Source of the DNA: Pseudomonas maioricensis
GTDB taxonomy: Bacteria; Pseudomonadota; Gammaproteobacteria; Pseudomonadales; Pseudomonadaceae
Direction of reading: 5' to 3'
Assembly (NCBI RefSeq): GCF_022790535.1
Contig: NZ_LOHG01000011.1
Coordinates: forward strand, 87,820-151,819
DNA: 64,000 nt
Part shown: positions 34,861 through 43,259 of the stretch, one piece after another
Layout of the letters: each line of letters opens with the position of its first letter
How positions within the stretch are numbered: position 1 is the stretch's first letter
Notes under the pieces: model-generated
What the model was told of the DNA's origin: nothing
The model's input: the letters and a program-made list of their open reading frames with translations, nothing else
Database searches by the model: none
Made by a program: the position numbers and the translations under genes

Positions 34861-36491
34861 GTACAGTCTTGCAAGTGGCTGACTACAGCCTCGACTATCA
34901 ATTGCCTACGGGCGCTCTGCACGTGTTGCAGAACATCGATTTCAGCGTTGCTGCGGGCGAAGTTGTTGGTCTGGTCGGTGAGTCCGGCTCGGGTAAAACC
35001 ACGTTGGGCTGGGCAATCATGCGTTACCTGGCAGGCAACGCCCGGGAGATTGGCGGCAGCATCAGCCTGCAGGGCGAGAACCTGCTGCAAATGCCCCAGC
35101 GCCAGGTGGAAACACTGCGTGGCGGGCGGCTGGGGATGATCTTTCAAGACCCTAGCGCCTCTCTTAACCCGACCCTCAGCCTTGGCGAGCAGGTCGTGGA
35201 AGTGCTGACCCGCCACCGCAACCTCGGTTACCGCGAAGCCTGGGCCTTGGGCGAGCAATTGTTGGCCGACGTCGACCTCAAAGACCCCGCTGCCATGATG
35301 AAGCGCTTTCCCCATGAAGCCTCGGGCGGTGAAAAACAGCGCGTGCTGATTGCCACTGCCTTTGCGTGTCGTCCGCAATGCCTGATTTTTGATGAGCCGA
35401 CCACGGCACTCGACGTGATCAGCTCGGCGCAGATCCTGCAGTTGTTCCGCCGTCTGCGCGAAGAAACCGGGGTTGCTTCTTTATATATCTCCCATGATCT
35501 GGCGCTGGTATCGCGAGTCGCGGACCGGGTTTGTGTGCTCAACCAAGGGCGCATTGTCGAGCAGGCACGCGGCGGGCGTATTTTCAGTGCGCCGGGTGAT
35601 CCTTACACGCAACGTTTGGTCGCGGCCGTTCCAGCCGCCGACAAACGTCTGCTGGATGAACAAAAAGCCACGGGGGCACCGCTGCTGCAAGTCAGCGACC
35701 TCAACGTCCGTTATGGTCGGCCCGGCATGCTCGACAGTCTGTTGCGACGCAAATCCGTGACCTCTATGGGCGCTCGCGACATGAACCTGAGCATGGCGCG
35801 TGGTGAGATCCTCGGCATCATTGGCGAATCAGGCTCGGGCAAATCAACCCTGGCCAAGGCCCTGACCGGTCTGACCCCGTTCACGGGTGCCGTGTATTTC
35901 GATGGCACGCCGATCGCCGGGCCTGCACAAATGGATCGCGATTACCGGCGCAAGGTGCAGATCATCTTCCAGCACCCGGATGCGTCCCTCAACCCAAGGC
36001 AAACGATCGGCCAGATTCTCTCCCGACCACTGCGCCTGTATGGCTTGAACGAGGGCGAAACCGAGACGGACGCCATCGCCCGTCTACTCCGCGAAGTGCG
36101 CTTGCCTGAAGACTTTGCCAGCCGCTATCCCCACGAGCTGTCGGGTGGACAAAAGCAGCGTGTAGCCATTGCACGCGCCTTCGCCGCCCGCCCGGAACTG
36201 GTCATCTGCGATGAAATTACCGCTGCACTGGACGTTTCGGTGCAAGCAACGGTTATCGAACTGCTGCTGGAGCTGCGACGCCAGCACGGCACTGCGTACC
36301 TGTTCATCACTCATGACCTGAACCTGATCCGGCAGATCGCCCACCGTATCGCGGTGATGTACCGCGGCGACTTGCTGGAAATTCTGCCCGCCGTCGATAT
36401 GGCCGCACAGGCAACTCACCCCTATACCCGCGCCCTGCTCGATGCAGTGCCACAGCCTTTGAATGAAATGGAGCCCCTGCATGACGCCTGA
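34857..36491 (+). CDS. ABC transporter ATP-binding protein with two fused ATPase domains
   Basis: At 544 residues this carries two complete nucleotide-binding domains, equal to DppD and DppF fused. Walker A motifs are GESGSGKTT (about 41-49) and GESGSGKST (about 322-330); signatures are ASGGEKQR and LSGGQKQR; both halves have Walker B (CLIFDEPTT and LVICDEITAALD). The first half is followed by the oligopeptide-type C-terminal region. It powers import from the two permeases. It overlaps the second M20 gene by 11 bases. Confidence 0.94.
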   Translation: MSTVLQVADYSLDYQLPTGALHVLQNIDFSVAAGEVVGLVGESGSGKTTLGWAIMRYLAGNAREIGGSISLQGENLLQMPQRQVETLRGGRLGMIFQDPSASLNPTLSLGEQVVEVLTRHRNLGYREAWALGEQLLADVDLKDPAAMMKRFPHEASGGEKQRVLIATAFACRPQCLIFDEPTTALDVISSAQILQLFRRLREETGVASLYISHDLALVSRVADRVCVLNQGRIVEQARGGRIFSAPGDPYTQRLVAAVPAADKRLLDEQKATGAPLLQVSDLNVRYGRPGMLDSLLRRKSVTSMGARDMNLSMARGEILGIIGESGSGKSTLAKALTGLTPFTGAVYFDGTPIAGPAQMDRDYRRKVQIIFQHPDASLNPRQTIGQILSRPLRLYGLNEGETETDAIARLLREVRLPEDFASRYPHELSGGQKQRVAIARAFAARPELVICDEITAALDVSVQATVIELLLELRRQHGTAYLFITHDLNLIRQIAHRIAVMYRGDLLEILPAVDMAAQATHPYTRALLDAVPQPLNEMEPLHDA

Positions 36492-37698
36492 AGCGCTACT
36501 CGAACGCATTGACGAGGCGTACTGCCTGCATTTTCTGGCGCGCATGGTGCAGCACAAAAGCTACAGCGCCACCCCCGAAGAAAGGCAATTGGCTGAGTAC
36601 ATGGCGGGACAGATGCAGGCGCTGGGTCTGGATTCGCAATTGATGCCAGTTCCAGGCGAACGCCTGAACGCTATCGGCACGCTCAAGGGTCAGGGCGGCG
36701 GCCACAGCCTGTTGTTCAACGGGCACCTGGACACCAACCCGGTGACCGAGGGCTGGACCGTGGATCCGTGGGCCGGAAAGATTGATGACGAGTTCATTTA
36801 TGGCATCGGCGTCTCCAACATGAAAGCGGGCGACGCTGCCTACTTCTGTGCGCTGAAAACCTTGATCGACGCCGGTATCAAGCTCAAGGGTGATGTCATC
36901 CTGACGTACGTGGTCGGTGAGTTGCAGGGCGGCATCGGCACCATCGCGGCTATAGAACAAGGCGTGAAAGCGGATTACTTCATCAACTCTGAACCCACTG
37001 ACTTGCAGGCCGTCACCCTGCATGTGGGCTCGTTGATGTTCGTGATTGAACTGACAGGCGATACCCGTCACCTGTCCAAACGTGAAGAAGCCGTAGACGT
37101 GATTACCGCTGCGGTGCGATTGATTCCGCAGATCAACGGCATCACCTTCAGCGGTGCCCGCTCGCCGGAACATGAAAAGGTTAACCGCGGGCACATCGGC
37201 GTGGTGCGCGGCGCGCTGGGCCGCGATCTGGAAGAATGGCGTCCGCCGCAAGTCGCGGACTTCCTGCGCTTGCGCGGTTCGGCTCGCTACACCCCTGGCC
37301 AGACAGTGGAGTCGGTGCTGGCAGACATACAGCGCCTGCTCGATCAGCTCTGCGAACAATTTCCGGGGCTGCAAGCAGAGTTGATCAACGACAGCGATAA
37401 CCAGCCGTTGATGCCGCCCTTCGAAGTGTCCCACGACTCGCTGATCGTCAAGGCGGTCAACGCGGCTTATCTGCAGGTCCGTGGCGAGCCTCAGCCAACC
37501 GGGATCATCACCCCGCCCGCCTATTTCGGCACCGACGCTGCGCACTTTTACCAGCGCCTGGGCATGCAAGGCGTGGTCTGCGGCCCCGGCGGCAAGTTCA
37601 ACACCATGCCGGATGAACGCGTGCATAAAGTCGACTATCTGGACATGGTGCGCGTCTACATTCTGGCCATCCTCAGTGTGTGTGAGGTTGCCGAATAA
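36481..37698 (+). CDS. Atypical M20-family hydrolase
   Basis: The 405-residue protein keeps the M20 fold and first metal site (FNGHLDTNPV, H82 and D84), but the bridging aspartate of GRGxxDMK is N113 (GIGVSNMKAG). The EE pair is reduced to one glutamate (VVGELQGG, E147). A late His is kept in DAAHFYQR. It may use one metal or have a changed reaction. Only about 20-25% of residues look shared with the first M20 gene of the operon by eye, so the two probably act on different steps. GGAG seven bases upstream defines the start. Confidence 0.85.
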   Translation: MTPEALLERIDEAYCLHFLARMVQHKSYSATPEERQLAEYMAGQMQALGLDSQLMPVPGERLNAIGTLKGQGGGHSLLFNGHLDTNPVTEGWTVDPWAGKIDDEFIYGIGVSNMKAGDAAYFCALKTLIDAGIKLKGDVILTYVVGELQGGIGTIAAIEQGVKADYFINSEPTDLQAVTLHVGSLMFVIELTGDTRHLSKREEAVDVITAAVRLIPQINGITFSGARSPEHEKVNRGHIGVVRGALGRDLEEWRPPQVADFLRLRGSARYTPGQTVESVLADIQRLLDQLCEQFPGLQAELINDSDNQPLMPPFEVSHDSLIVKAVNAAYLQVRGEPQPTGIITPPAYFGTDAAHFYQRLGMQGVVCGPGGKFNTMPDERVHKVDYLDMVRVYILAILSVCEVAE

Positions 37699-37806
37699 GA
37701 CTTAACGCACAACAGGTATTCATAAGTAAAAGGCAAGGACGCCCACAATAAAAATAGCGTTTTTCAACTTCGCATCTGCTGATTATTTTTGATAAGGGTT
37801 TAAACC

Positions 37807-39054
37807 ATGCGGTCAGCTTTCATGCTTGGCAGTGCAACGCTGTGCGCGGCTATCTCCGGCGCGGCGTTGGGGGATGATGTTCTCGGCAATCCGTTTTTCA
37901 AAGACAGCACCACACAAATCGTGGCGCGAAACTTCTACTTCAATCGTGACTTCCGCAATGCAGCGTCCAACGCGCAAAGCTATCGCGAGGAGTGGGCACA
38001 AGGTTTCATCGGTACGTTCACCTCGGGCTTCACACCCGGGACTGTAGGCTTCGGGGTCGATGCGATTGGCCTTTACGGCATGAAACTCGACAGCAGCTCG
38101 GACCGAATCGGCAGCGGCTTGCTGCCGAGCAGTGGCAACCATGTAGCGGGCGTCGACCACGCGGCAGACGACTACTCTCGGGCCGCAGGCGCAGTGAAGG
38201 TGAAAATTTCAAAGACCGTGCTGAAATACGGCCAGCAAACGCTGAACTTGCCGGTCTACTCCACCGGTGACAGCCGTTTGCTGCCGGAGACAACCGAAGG
38301 TTTCTATTTGAGCAGTAAGGAAATCGACAACCTGCGAGTTGATGTTGCGCACCTGACGTCGTTGAGCGCCTACAGCCAGAGTGCTCACAACGCCAGTGGT
38401 ATGACCAAGGCCGATGTAGTGGGTGCCACTTACAACTTCACGCCGAACCTGACCGGTGCTATTTACGCATCGGATGTTGAAGACTTGTGGAAGAAGAAGT
38501 ATCTGGGCCTGAGTTGGGTTAAACCGATCGACTCCAGACAAGCCTTCACTGCTGATTTTCGCTTCTACAACCAGAAGAGTACCGGTGCTGAGAATGGCGG
38601 GGATATCGACAGCAACTCGTTCAGTCTCAAGGGCGCTTATGCTTATGGCCCACATAAGGTAACGCTGGCCTATCAAGCGATCACCGGCAAGAACGGCTAT
38701 GTGTTTTACACCGACGGCGGCAACACCGACTACATGGCCAACTACGTGCAATACGCCGAGTTCACCCGCGAAGACGAACGCTCATGGCAAGCACGCTACG
38801 ACTTCAACTTCGCGGCCTTGGGTGTGCCCGGGTTAGAGGTTTTTGCCCGCTACATCAGCGGTGACAACATCAGCCTGGCCAACGGTTCGCGTAATCAGAA
38901 CGAATGGGAGCGCGACCTGGAAGCGTCCTACGTGATTCAGAGCGGTCCGTTGAAAGACCTTTCGTTCCGGGTACGCCAGGCGACCTATCGCAACTCGTTC
39001 AGTGGTGACGTCGATGACGTGAGGTTCATCACCCAGTATCCGATCAATCTTTGA
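37807..39054 (+). CDS. OprD-family outer-membrane porin
   Basis: The 415-residue product has a signal peptide (cleavage about residues 21-22) and the OprD pattern: FFKDSTTQIVARNFYFNRDF at the mature N-terminus, EEWAQGFIGTFTSGFTPG and a barrel ending in an aromatic-poor strand. These specific porins take up amino acids, peptides or carboxylates. As last gene of the M20/ABC operon it likely admits the operon's substrate across the outer membrane. AAGGG eight bases before the ATG; the 108-base gap before it may hold an extra promoter. Confidence 0.92.
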   Translation: MRSAFMLGSATLCAAISGAALGDDVLGNPFFKDSTTQIVARNFYFNRDFRNAASNAQSYREEWAQGFIGTFTSGFTPGTVGFGVDAIGLYGMKLDSSSDRIGSGLLPSSGNHVAGVDHAADDYSRAAGAVKVKISKTVLKYGQQTLNLPVYSTGDSRLLPETTEGFYLSSKEIDNLRVDVAHLTSLSAYSQSAHNASGMTKADVVGATYNFTPNLTGAIYASDVEDLWKKKYLGLSWVKPIDSRQAFTADFRFYNQKSTGAENGGDIDSNSFSLKGAYAYGPHKVTLAYQAITGKNGYVFYTDGGNTDYMANYVQYAEFTREDERSWQARYDFNFAALGVPGLEVFARYISGDNISLANGSRNQNEWERDLEASYVIQSGPLKDLSFRVRQATYRNSFSGDVDDVRFITQYPINL

Positions 39055-39072
39055 TGGGTAACGCTGGTTAAT

Positions 39073-39150
39073 GGTAGGAGCCAACTTGTTGGCGAGGCGA
39101 TAGTTCTGAGTTAACAGGCTCACTGCCTCGCCAACAAGTTGGCTCCTACC
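39073..39150. repeat. REP doublet (REPIN-like)
   Basis: GGTAGGAGCCAACTTGTTGG at the left pairs with its complement CCAACAAGTTGGCTCCTACC at the right; the short central part is unique. Confidence 0.9.
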
Positions 39151-39174
39151 GGCCGGATTTCGAGTGCAGCGGCG

Positions 39175-39462
39175 TCACGATCTGCGAATGATTTTGATCG
39201 AATGCGTCAGGGTCGGTTTGCGCGTCACGCTAATGGCTCGGCGGGTCACGGTATCGATAGTAATGTTCCAGTAACCACTGCTTGGCACAGTGATTTTGGC
39301 CGGAAAGGTATCGAAAGCACCGCCGTGATAAGTATGGCGGCCACCGTTCTTGAAGCTGCGAAAGTTCGCATCGCTCATGAGGCGGATGTTGCAAGTCTGT
39401 GAAGCCTGAATGACCACGATGTCGTCTTCATTGAGGTGTTCACGCTGGTGTATGAATTTCAT
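39175..39462 (-). CDS. DUF1883-family protein
   Basis: The 95-residue protein opens MKFIHQREHLNEDDIVVI and contains HTYHGGAFDTFPAKITVPSS and WNITID, the DUF1883 signature. These small beta-rich proteins have no known function; many members sit alone in pseudomonad genomes or are fused to TIR-like domains. The gene stands alone between a REP doublet and the ArsR gene. Confidence 0.88.
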   Translation of the reverse strand: MKFIHQREHLNEDDIVVIQASQTCNIRLMSDANFRSFKNGGRHTYHGGAFDTFPAKITVPSSGYWNITIDTVTRRAISVTRKPTLTHSIKIIRRS

Positions 39463-39513
39463 TTACGGCTCCGGCCATCATATAGTTAAGGCCTTTCTAT
39501 CGTTGAAAGCTTT

Positions 39514-39828
39514 TCAGGCTTTTTGGGCAAGGATCGTTGTCAGCAGTCCAGGAAAGCGACTGTCGATGTCGTCGCTGCGCAATGAGTTCATGTGGGTCGT
39601 ACCCGCACTTTGCGTCATCACCAGGCCCGCATCGCGCAAAACCCGAAAATGATGAGACATGCTCGACTTGGGGCGGCCGCCGTCCAGCTCGCCACAAGTT
39701 GCCTGAGGCACGCTGCCCAGATGCCGGACTATCTCCAGGCGAACCGGATCGCTCAACGCATGAAAGATACGCTCAAGCTCGAAGTCGCTGGCTGGGGGAT
39801 GTTTGAATGGTCGCATGCGGCGAATCAT
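39514..39828 (-). CDS. ArsR/SmtB-family regulator
   Basis: This winged-helix repressor of about 104 residues contains IFHALSDPVRLEIVRHL and the recognition helix KSSMSHHFRVLRDAGLV. No cysteine-rich metal site is evident, so it may sense a redox or organic signal instead of a metal. Several starts are possible (39903, 39828, 39816); 39828 leaves the divergent operator free. It faces the Old Yellow Enzyme gene across a perfect palindrome, the usual layout for autoregulation and control of the neighbour. Confidence 0.85.
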   Translation of the reverse strand: MIRRMRPFKHPPASDFELERIFHALSDPVRLEIVRHLGSVPQATCGELDGGRPKSSMSHHFRVLRDAGLVMTQSAGTTHMNSLRSDDIDSRFPGLLTTILAQKA

Positions 39829-39852
39829 ACACGGGGCTTTACCCGACAGCCA

Positions 39853-39874
39853 TTGTTCGAATAGTATCGAACAA
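39853..39874. promoter_or_regulatory. Perfect palindrome, candidate ArsR operator
   Basis: TTGTTCGA (39853-39860) and TCGAACAA (39867-39874) are exact complements six bases apart, 29 bases before the Old Yellow Enzyme ATG and just before the ArsR gene. ArsR proteins bind such imperfect or perfect 12-2-12-like palindromes. Confidence 0.7.
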
Positions 39875-39902
39875 ACGAAACGCCATCTTCGAGGTACGTT
39901 CA

Positions 39903-40991
39903 ATGTCTGCCCTGTTCCAACCCTATACCCTGAAAGACATCACGCTGCGCAACCGTATCGCGGTCCCGCCTATGTGCCAATACAGCGCTACTGACGGTCT
40001 GATCAACGAATGGCACCAGGTCCACCTGGCCGCAATCGCCCGCGGTGGCGCCGGTCTGGTGATCGTTGAAGCCACGGCTGTGTCGCCTGAGGGTCGTATC
40101 ACACCGGGCTGCACCGGGATCTGGAACGATGAACTGGCGCAAGCGTTTGTGCCTGTGGTCAAGGCCATCAAGGCCGCAGGTTCCGTACCTGGCATTCAGA
40201 TTGCTCACGCAGGTCGCAAGGCCAGCGCCAATCGTCCGTGGGAAGGCGACGATCATATTGCTGCCGATGATGCGCGTGGCTGGCAGACGATTGCCCCCTC
40301 AGCCATCGCCTTTGGTGCCAACCTTCCAAAACAGCCTACGGCCATGACCCTGGATGACATCGCTCGCGTCCGCGAGGATTTTGTCGCCGCGGCACGACGG
40401 GCACGGGATGCAGGTTTCGAATGGCTCGAACTGCACTTCGCGCATGGTTATCTGGCGCAGTCGTTCTTCTCCGAGCACTCCAACCACCGCGAAGATGCCT
40501 ATGGTGGCAGTTTTGAAAACCGTAGCCGCTTCCTGCTGGAAACCCTGGCGGCCGTACGCGAAGTCTGGCCTGAGCATTTGCCGCTGACCGCCCGTTTTGG
40601 CGTACTGGAGTTCGACGGCCGTGACGAGCAGACGCTGGTGGAGTCCATTGAGTTGACCCGTCAGTTCAAGGCCGCGGGCCTGGATATGCTCAGCGTCAGC
40701 ATCGGCTTTACCATCCCTGAAACCCAGATTCCATGGGGCCCGGCCTTCATGGGGCCAATTGCCGAGCGAGTCCGTCGCGAAGCAGGTATTCCGGTTTCTT
40801 CGGCCTGGGGTTTCGGTACTCCAGCTATTGCCGAGCAGGTGGTCAAAGACGGTCAGCTTGATCTGGTCATGGTCGGCCGAGCGCATTTGGCCAACCCGCA
40901 CTGGGCGTATTACGCAGCCAAAGAACTGGGTGTCGATCGGGCATCCTGGACCCTGCCTGCGCCCTACGCTCACTGGCTTGAGCGTTACTAA
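39903..40991 (+). CDS. NADH:flavin oxidoreductase, Old Yellow Enzyme family (YqjM/XenA-like)
   Basis: The 362-residue FMN enzyme has SALFQPYTLKDITLRNRIAV at the N-terminus, VPPMCQYSATDG, the substrate-binding HxxH-like pair in IQIAHAGRKAS and the long motif LHFAHGYLAQSFFSEHSNHR. The Cys in MCQYSA and this layout are of the thermophilic-like (YqjM/XenA) class. It reduces activated alkenes, quinones or nitro compounds with NAD(P)H. The start has GAGG eight bases upstream. ArsR control from the shared operator is likely. Confidence 0.93.
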   Translation: MSALFQPYTLKDITLRNRIAVPPMCQYSATDGLINEWHQVHLAAIARGGAGLVIVEATAVSPEGRITPGCTGIWNDELAQAFVPVVKAIKAAGSVPGIQIAHAGRKASANRPWEGDDHIAADDARGWQTIAPSAIAFGANLPKQPTAMTLDDIARVREDFVAAARRARDAGFEWLELHFAHGYLAQSFFSEHSNHREDAYGGSFENRSRFLLETLAAVREVWPEHLPLTARFGVLEFDGRDEQTLVESIELTRQFKAAGLDMLSVSIGFTIPETQIPWGPAFMGPIAERVRREAGIPVSSAWGFGTPAIAEQVVKDGQLDLVMVGRAHLANPHWAYYAAKELGVDRASWTLPAPYAHWLERY

Positions 40992-41018
40992 GCACTTGCT
41001 TCAGCCGCAACAGGTATA

Positions 41019-41055
41019 AAACAGAAAGGCGACCCGCGTGGTCGCCTTTCTGTTT
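41019..41055. terminator. Bidirectional Rho-independent terminator
   Basis: AAACAGAAAGGCGACC and GGTCGCCTTTCTGTTT pair perfectly over 16 bases around CGCGT, between the convergent oxidoreductase and deacetylase genes, with A- and T-rich ends on both sides. Confidence 0.92.
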
Positions 41056-41081
41056 TCAGTAACGCCTTTGCTGTGCGCTGT

Positions 41082-41981
41082 TTATCTTGAGTCGTTGTCC
41101 CAGATCCAGCCCCACATGCCTGGCAAGTGAACGGCGATGGCGCTGGTCGGTACCGTTCGGGACGTCGCTGCGCGTTGCAACTCGGCGCGGTCGTCGTAGA
41201 AAGGCTTGGGGGCGACTTTGAGCCCGGTTGCCTGAGCGCTGTCCAACAGAATCTGCAGATACTCGCGGGTATGCCGTGCGGTGTAGCGGTTGAGGTCGTG
41301 AAAGGTCACCACAATCGGGATTGCGCCATCTACCGCGTAAAACTCACCGCTGGCAACCCGCTCACGTACCTCGGACATTTCCCTGAGCATGTGGGCGCGT
41401 CGACGCGGGCTGGCATTGAAACCCCAGATCTTGCCGTCATTGGCGCTGATGTCCGTCAACAAAACCTGCATGCCATGGCGCTGGTAGGCTGCGAATGTTC
41501 GACTGTCGTAGTTCCAGAACGGCGGGCGCAACAACGTCGGCGGGCTGCCCATGCTTGTCGCTATGATCGAACTGCCTTGTTGCAGCGAGTGCTCCAGCTC
41601 TTCAGGGCTCAACGAACGATGATTGGTATGGGCAGGCGTTGCCGAGTGAAAACCGAGGATATGCCCTGCATCGCTTTCGCGGCGCATGATCCTGCGTCCC
41701 CTGTCGCTGTTGCCCGCCCGCGAAACGCCGGTCTGAACGAAGAAGATCGCTTTGATATCGTTTTGCACAGGATTCTGCGCGAGGCTATGCAGCACTTCCA
41801 GAGTCGGGTTGGCCAGGCTGGAAGCACTTGGTCCGTCGTCAAAGGTCACAACAAAGCGGATGGGCGCTTGCTGGCTCAAGCGTTCCGAGGTGTGTTCACT
41901 CAGGGGGATGGGCGCTGCAATACAACCCGCAAGCGCCGCCGAAATGGTCAGCCCGGATAAAACGCTACAGATACTTCTCAT
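41082..41981 (-). CDS. Polysaccharide deacetylase (NodB-like) lipoprotein
   Basis: The 299-residue protein has a lipoprotein leader with lipobox LAGC (Cys at about 19), so it is likely membrane-anchored in the periplasm. The NodB domain has VVTFDDGPSA (Asp pair), GFHSATPAHTNH as the metal His region, RPPFWNYDSR and the last motif VVTFHDLN. Such enzymes remove acetyl groups from glycans or peptidoglycan. The His pattern is slightly unlike the usual H(S/T)xxH, so activity is probable but not sure. Confidence 0.88.
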   Translation of the reverse strand: MRSICSVLSGLTISAALAGCIAAPIPLSEHTSERLSQQAPIRFVVTFDDGPSASSLANPTLEVLHSLAQNPVQNDIKAIFFVQTGVSRAGNSDRGRRIMRRESDAGHILGFHSATPAHTNHRSLSPEELEHSLQQGSSIIATSMGSPPTLLRPPFWNYDSRTFAAYQRHGMQVLLTDISANDGKIWGFNASPRRRAHMLREMSEVRERVASGEFYAVDGAIPIVVTFHDLNRYTARHTREYLQILLDSAQATGLKVAPKPFYDDRAELQRAATSRTVPTSAIAVHLPGMWGWIWDNDSR

Positions 41982-42181
41982 TGACTTGGGTTTTCCGGGT
42001 TACAGCCGCAGGGCATGGCGCAGGGTCTCTTCAGGCACCCTTGCGTAGATAATATTGGACATTTAACGAGACAGGCAGCAGTTGTGTCATGTCGGTACTT
42101 CAAACCCGGATGCGCTGGTTGCCTGCAAAAAAAACGCGAGTGTATACGCAGGTCATTTAGCTGTGTAGTGCTCAATGCCTT

Positions 42182-42280
42182 TGTAGGGCGCGTTATTGCA
42201 AGCTAGCGGATGTCTGGGGGGCGATGTATCAGAACGGACGTATCGTGACCTCGCGTTACCGGTGCAGGTCCCCTGTTTTG
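42182..42280. repeat. Decayed REP doublet
   Basis: TGTAGGGCG and the core GCGATGTATCAGA recall the intact copies, but the right arm (CGTGACCTCGCG onward) no longer pairs fully with the left. I read this as a degenerate copy. Confidence 0.45.
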
Positions 42281-42551
42281 GCGCGAGGCAGTGGGGTGTA
42301 TGGGCGGTACTGCACGTCTATAGTGAGTTCATTCAGCGTAAATAACTGTGCCCGGTTCTGACCCAGTTCACAGGTCCGCACGCCTGGGCTTTATTTACTG
42401 ACTCTGGAGCATTCCAATCATGATAACTTCCCTGCCAGGCTGACCTGGACGCATGGAGTGCCCTTTTCAAGCACCGATGAACCAGCCGATTATCTGCAAC
42501 TCGTCGTTTTTTATAAAAAAATGAATTTTTTCGGGTTTGTTTTGTTCAGAT

Positions 42552-42595
42552 ATCGGGGAGCAACAAAATGGATCCACGTTGCTGTGCTTCCCGAT
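42552..42595 (+). terminator. Hairpin with U-run just before the response regulator gene
   Basis: ATCGGGGA (42552-42559) pairs with TTCCCGAT (42588-42595), and inside it GCAAC (42560-42564) pairs with GTTGC (42578-42582). Five Ts follow. Lying 30 bases before the response regulator ATG, it may act as an attenuator or end an upstream transcript. Confidence 0.55.
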
Positions 42596-42625
42596 TTTTA
42601 ATGTATGAGGCTGAGGAAAGGAAAA

Positions 42626-43063
42626 ATGACTCAATCACCGCAGTATGAAGAGTCCTCACAAGACCGGGATCTGATCTTGATCGTCGAAGACGAACCAATG
42701 ATCCGGGACTTTGTGCAAGAGATTCTGGAGTTTGAGGGCGGCTTCAGGACTGAGTCTGTGGAGAATGCCGATCAAGCGGTTGAGTATCTCGAAAAGCATG
42801 CCGGTGATGTCTCGCTACTGCTGACCGACGTGCGCATGCCTGGCAGCATGGATGGCATCGCGCTGGCTAACCTGGTTGCCACTAAATGGGGTATTCCCAT
42901 TGTCGTCATGTCTGGCCATGGAACACCGGGCAGCGATCAGCTTCCTGCCGATATCCTGTTCATCGCCAAGCCCTGGACTATTTCCCAGTTGCTTGATGGT
43001 GTCCACAACACCCTCAGTGCCAGCAAGGCACCTTTAAGTGTCTCCGCGACCGAAACGCGCTAA
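42626..43063 (+). CDS. Single-domain response regulator (CheY-like)
   Basis: The 145-residue protein is a lone receiver domain: acidic pair in ILIVEDEPMIRD (about 17-28), phospho-acceptor Asp in LLLTDVRMPG, Ser in VVMSGHG and Lys in FIAKPW. There is no output domain; a short tail follows. AGGAAAGGAAAA precedes the ATG at 42626, preferred over one at 42605. No histidine kinase is adjacent, so its partner is unknown. It sits opposite the end of dnaE2. Confidence 0.9.
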   Translation: MTQSPQYEESSQDRDLILIVEDEPMIRDFVQEILEFEGGFRTESVENADQAVEYLEKHAGDVSLLLTDVRMPGSMDGIALANLVATKWGIPIVVMSGHGTPGSDQLPADILFIAKPWTISQLLDGVHNTLSASKAPLSVSATETR

Positions 43064-43259
43064 GCGTCACCACGACTCCTGAACTGCCTTTTTGATTTCC
43101 ATTCATCAAGGCTCTCTGCGCTACAAAGCGATGGCAATAGACCGTGCGGTCGGCGTCAGTCGGCAGCAGGGGTCGATATTTACAGTGGGTTGACCGGTCA
43201 TTCAAGCGATGTATTCCAGTGCGATCCATTGCAGGGGCTCGCAGAGCTCTTTTGCAGGG

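Larger units (their letters stand above)
41982..42625. other. Gene-free gap of 644 bases
   Basis: No convincing coding frame. It holds the promoter of the minus-strand deacetylase gene, a decayed REP doublet (42182-42280) and a leader-type hairpin before the response regulator (42552-42595), in an A/T-rich stretch from about 42510. Confidence 0.5.

Noticed and set aside
36496..37626. Long open frame on the minus strand (376 codons)
   Set aside because: It is antisense to the atypical M20 gene, has no domain or ribosome site, and follows from codon bias in GC-rich DNA. The same applies to frames at 41127-41960, 44052-44927 and 58107-58922.
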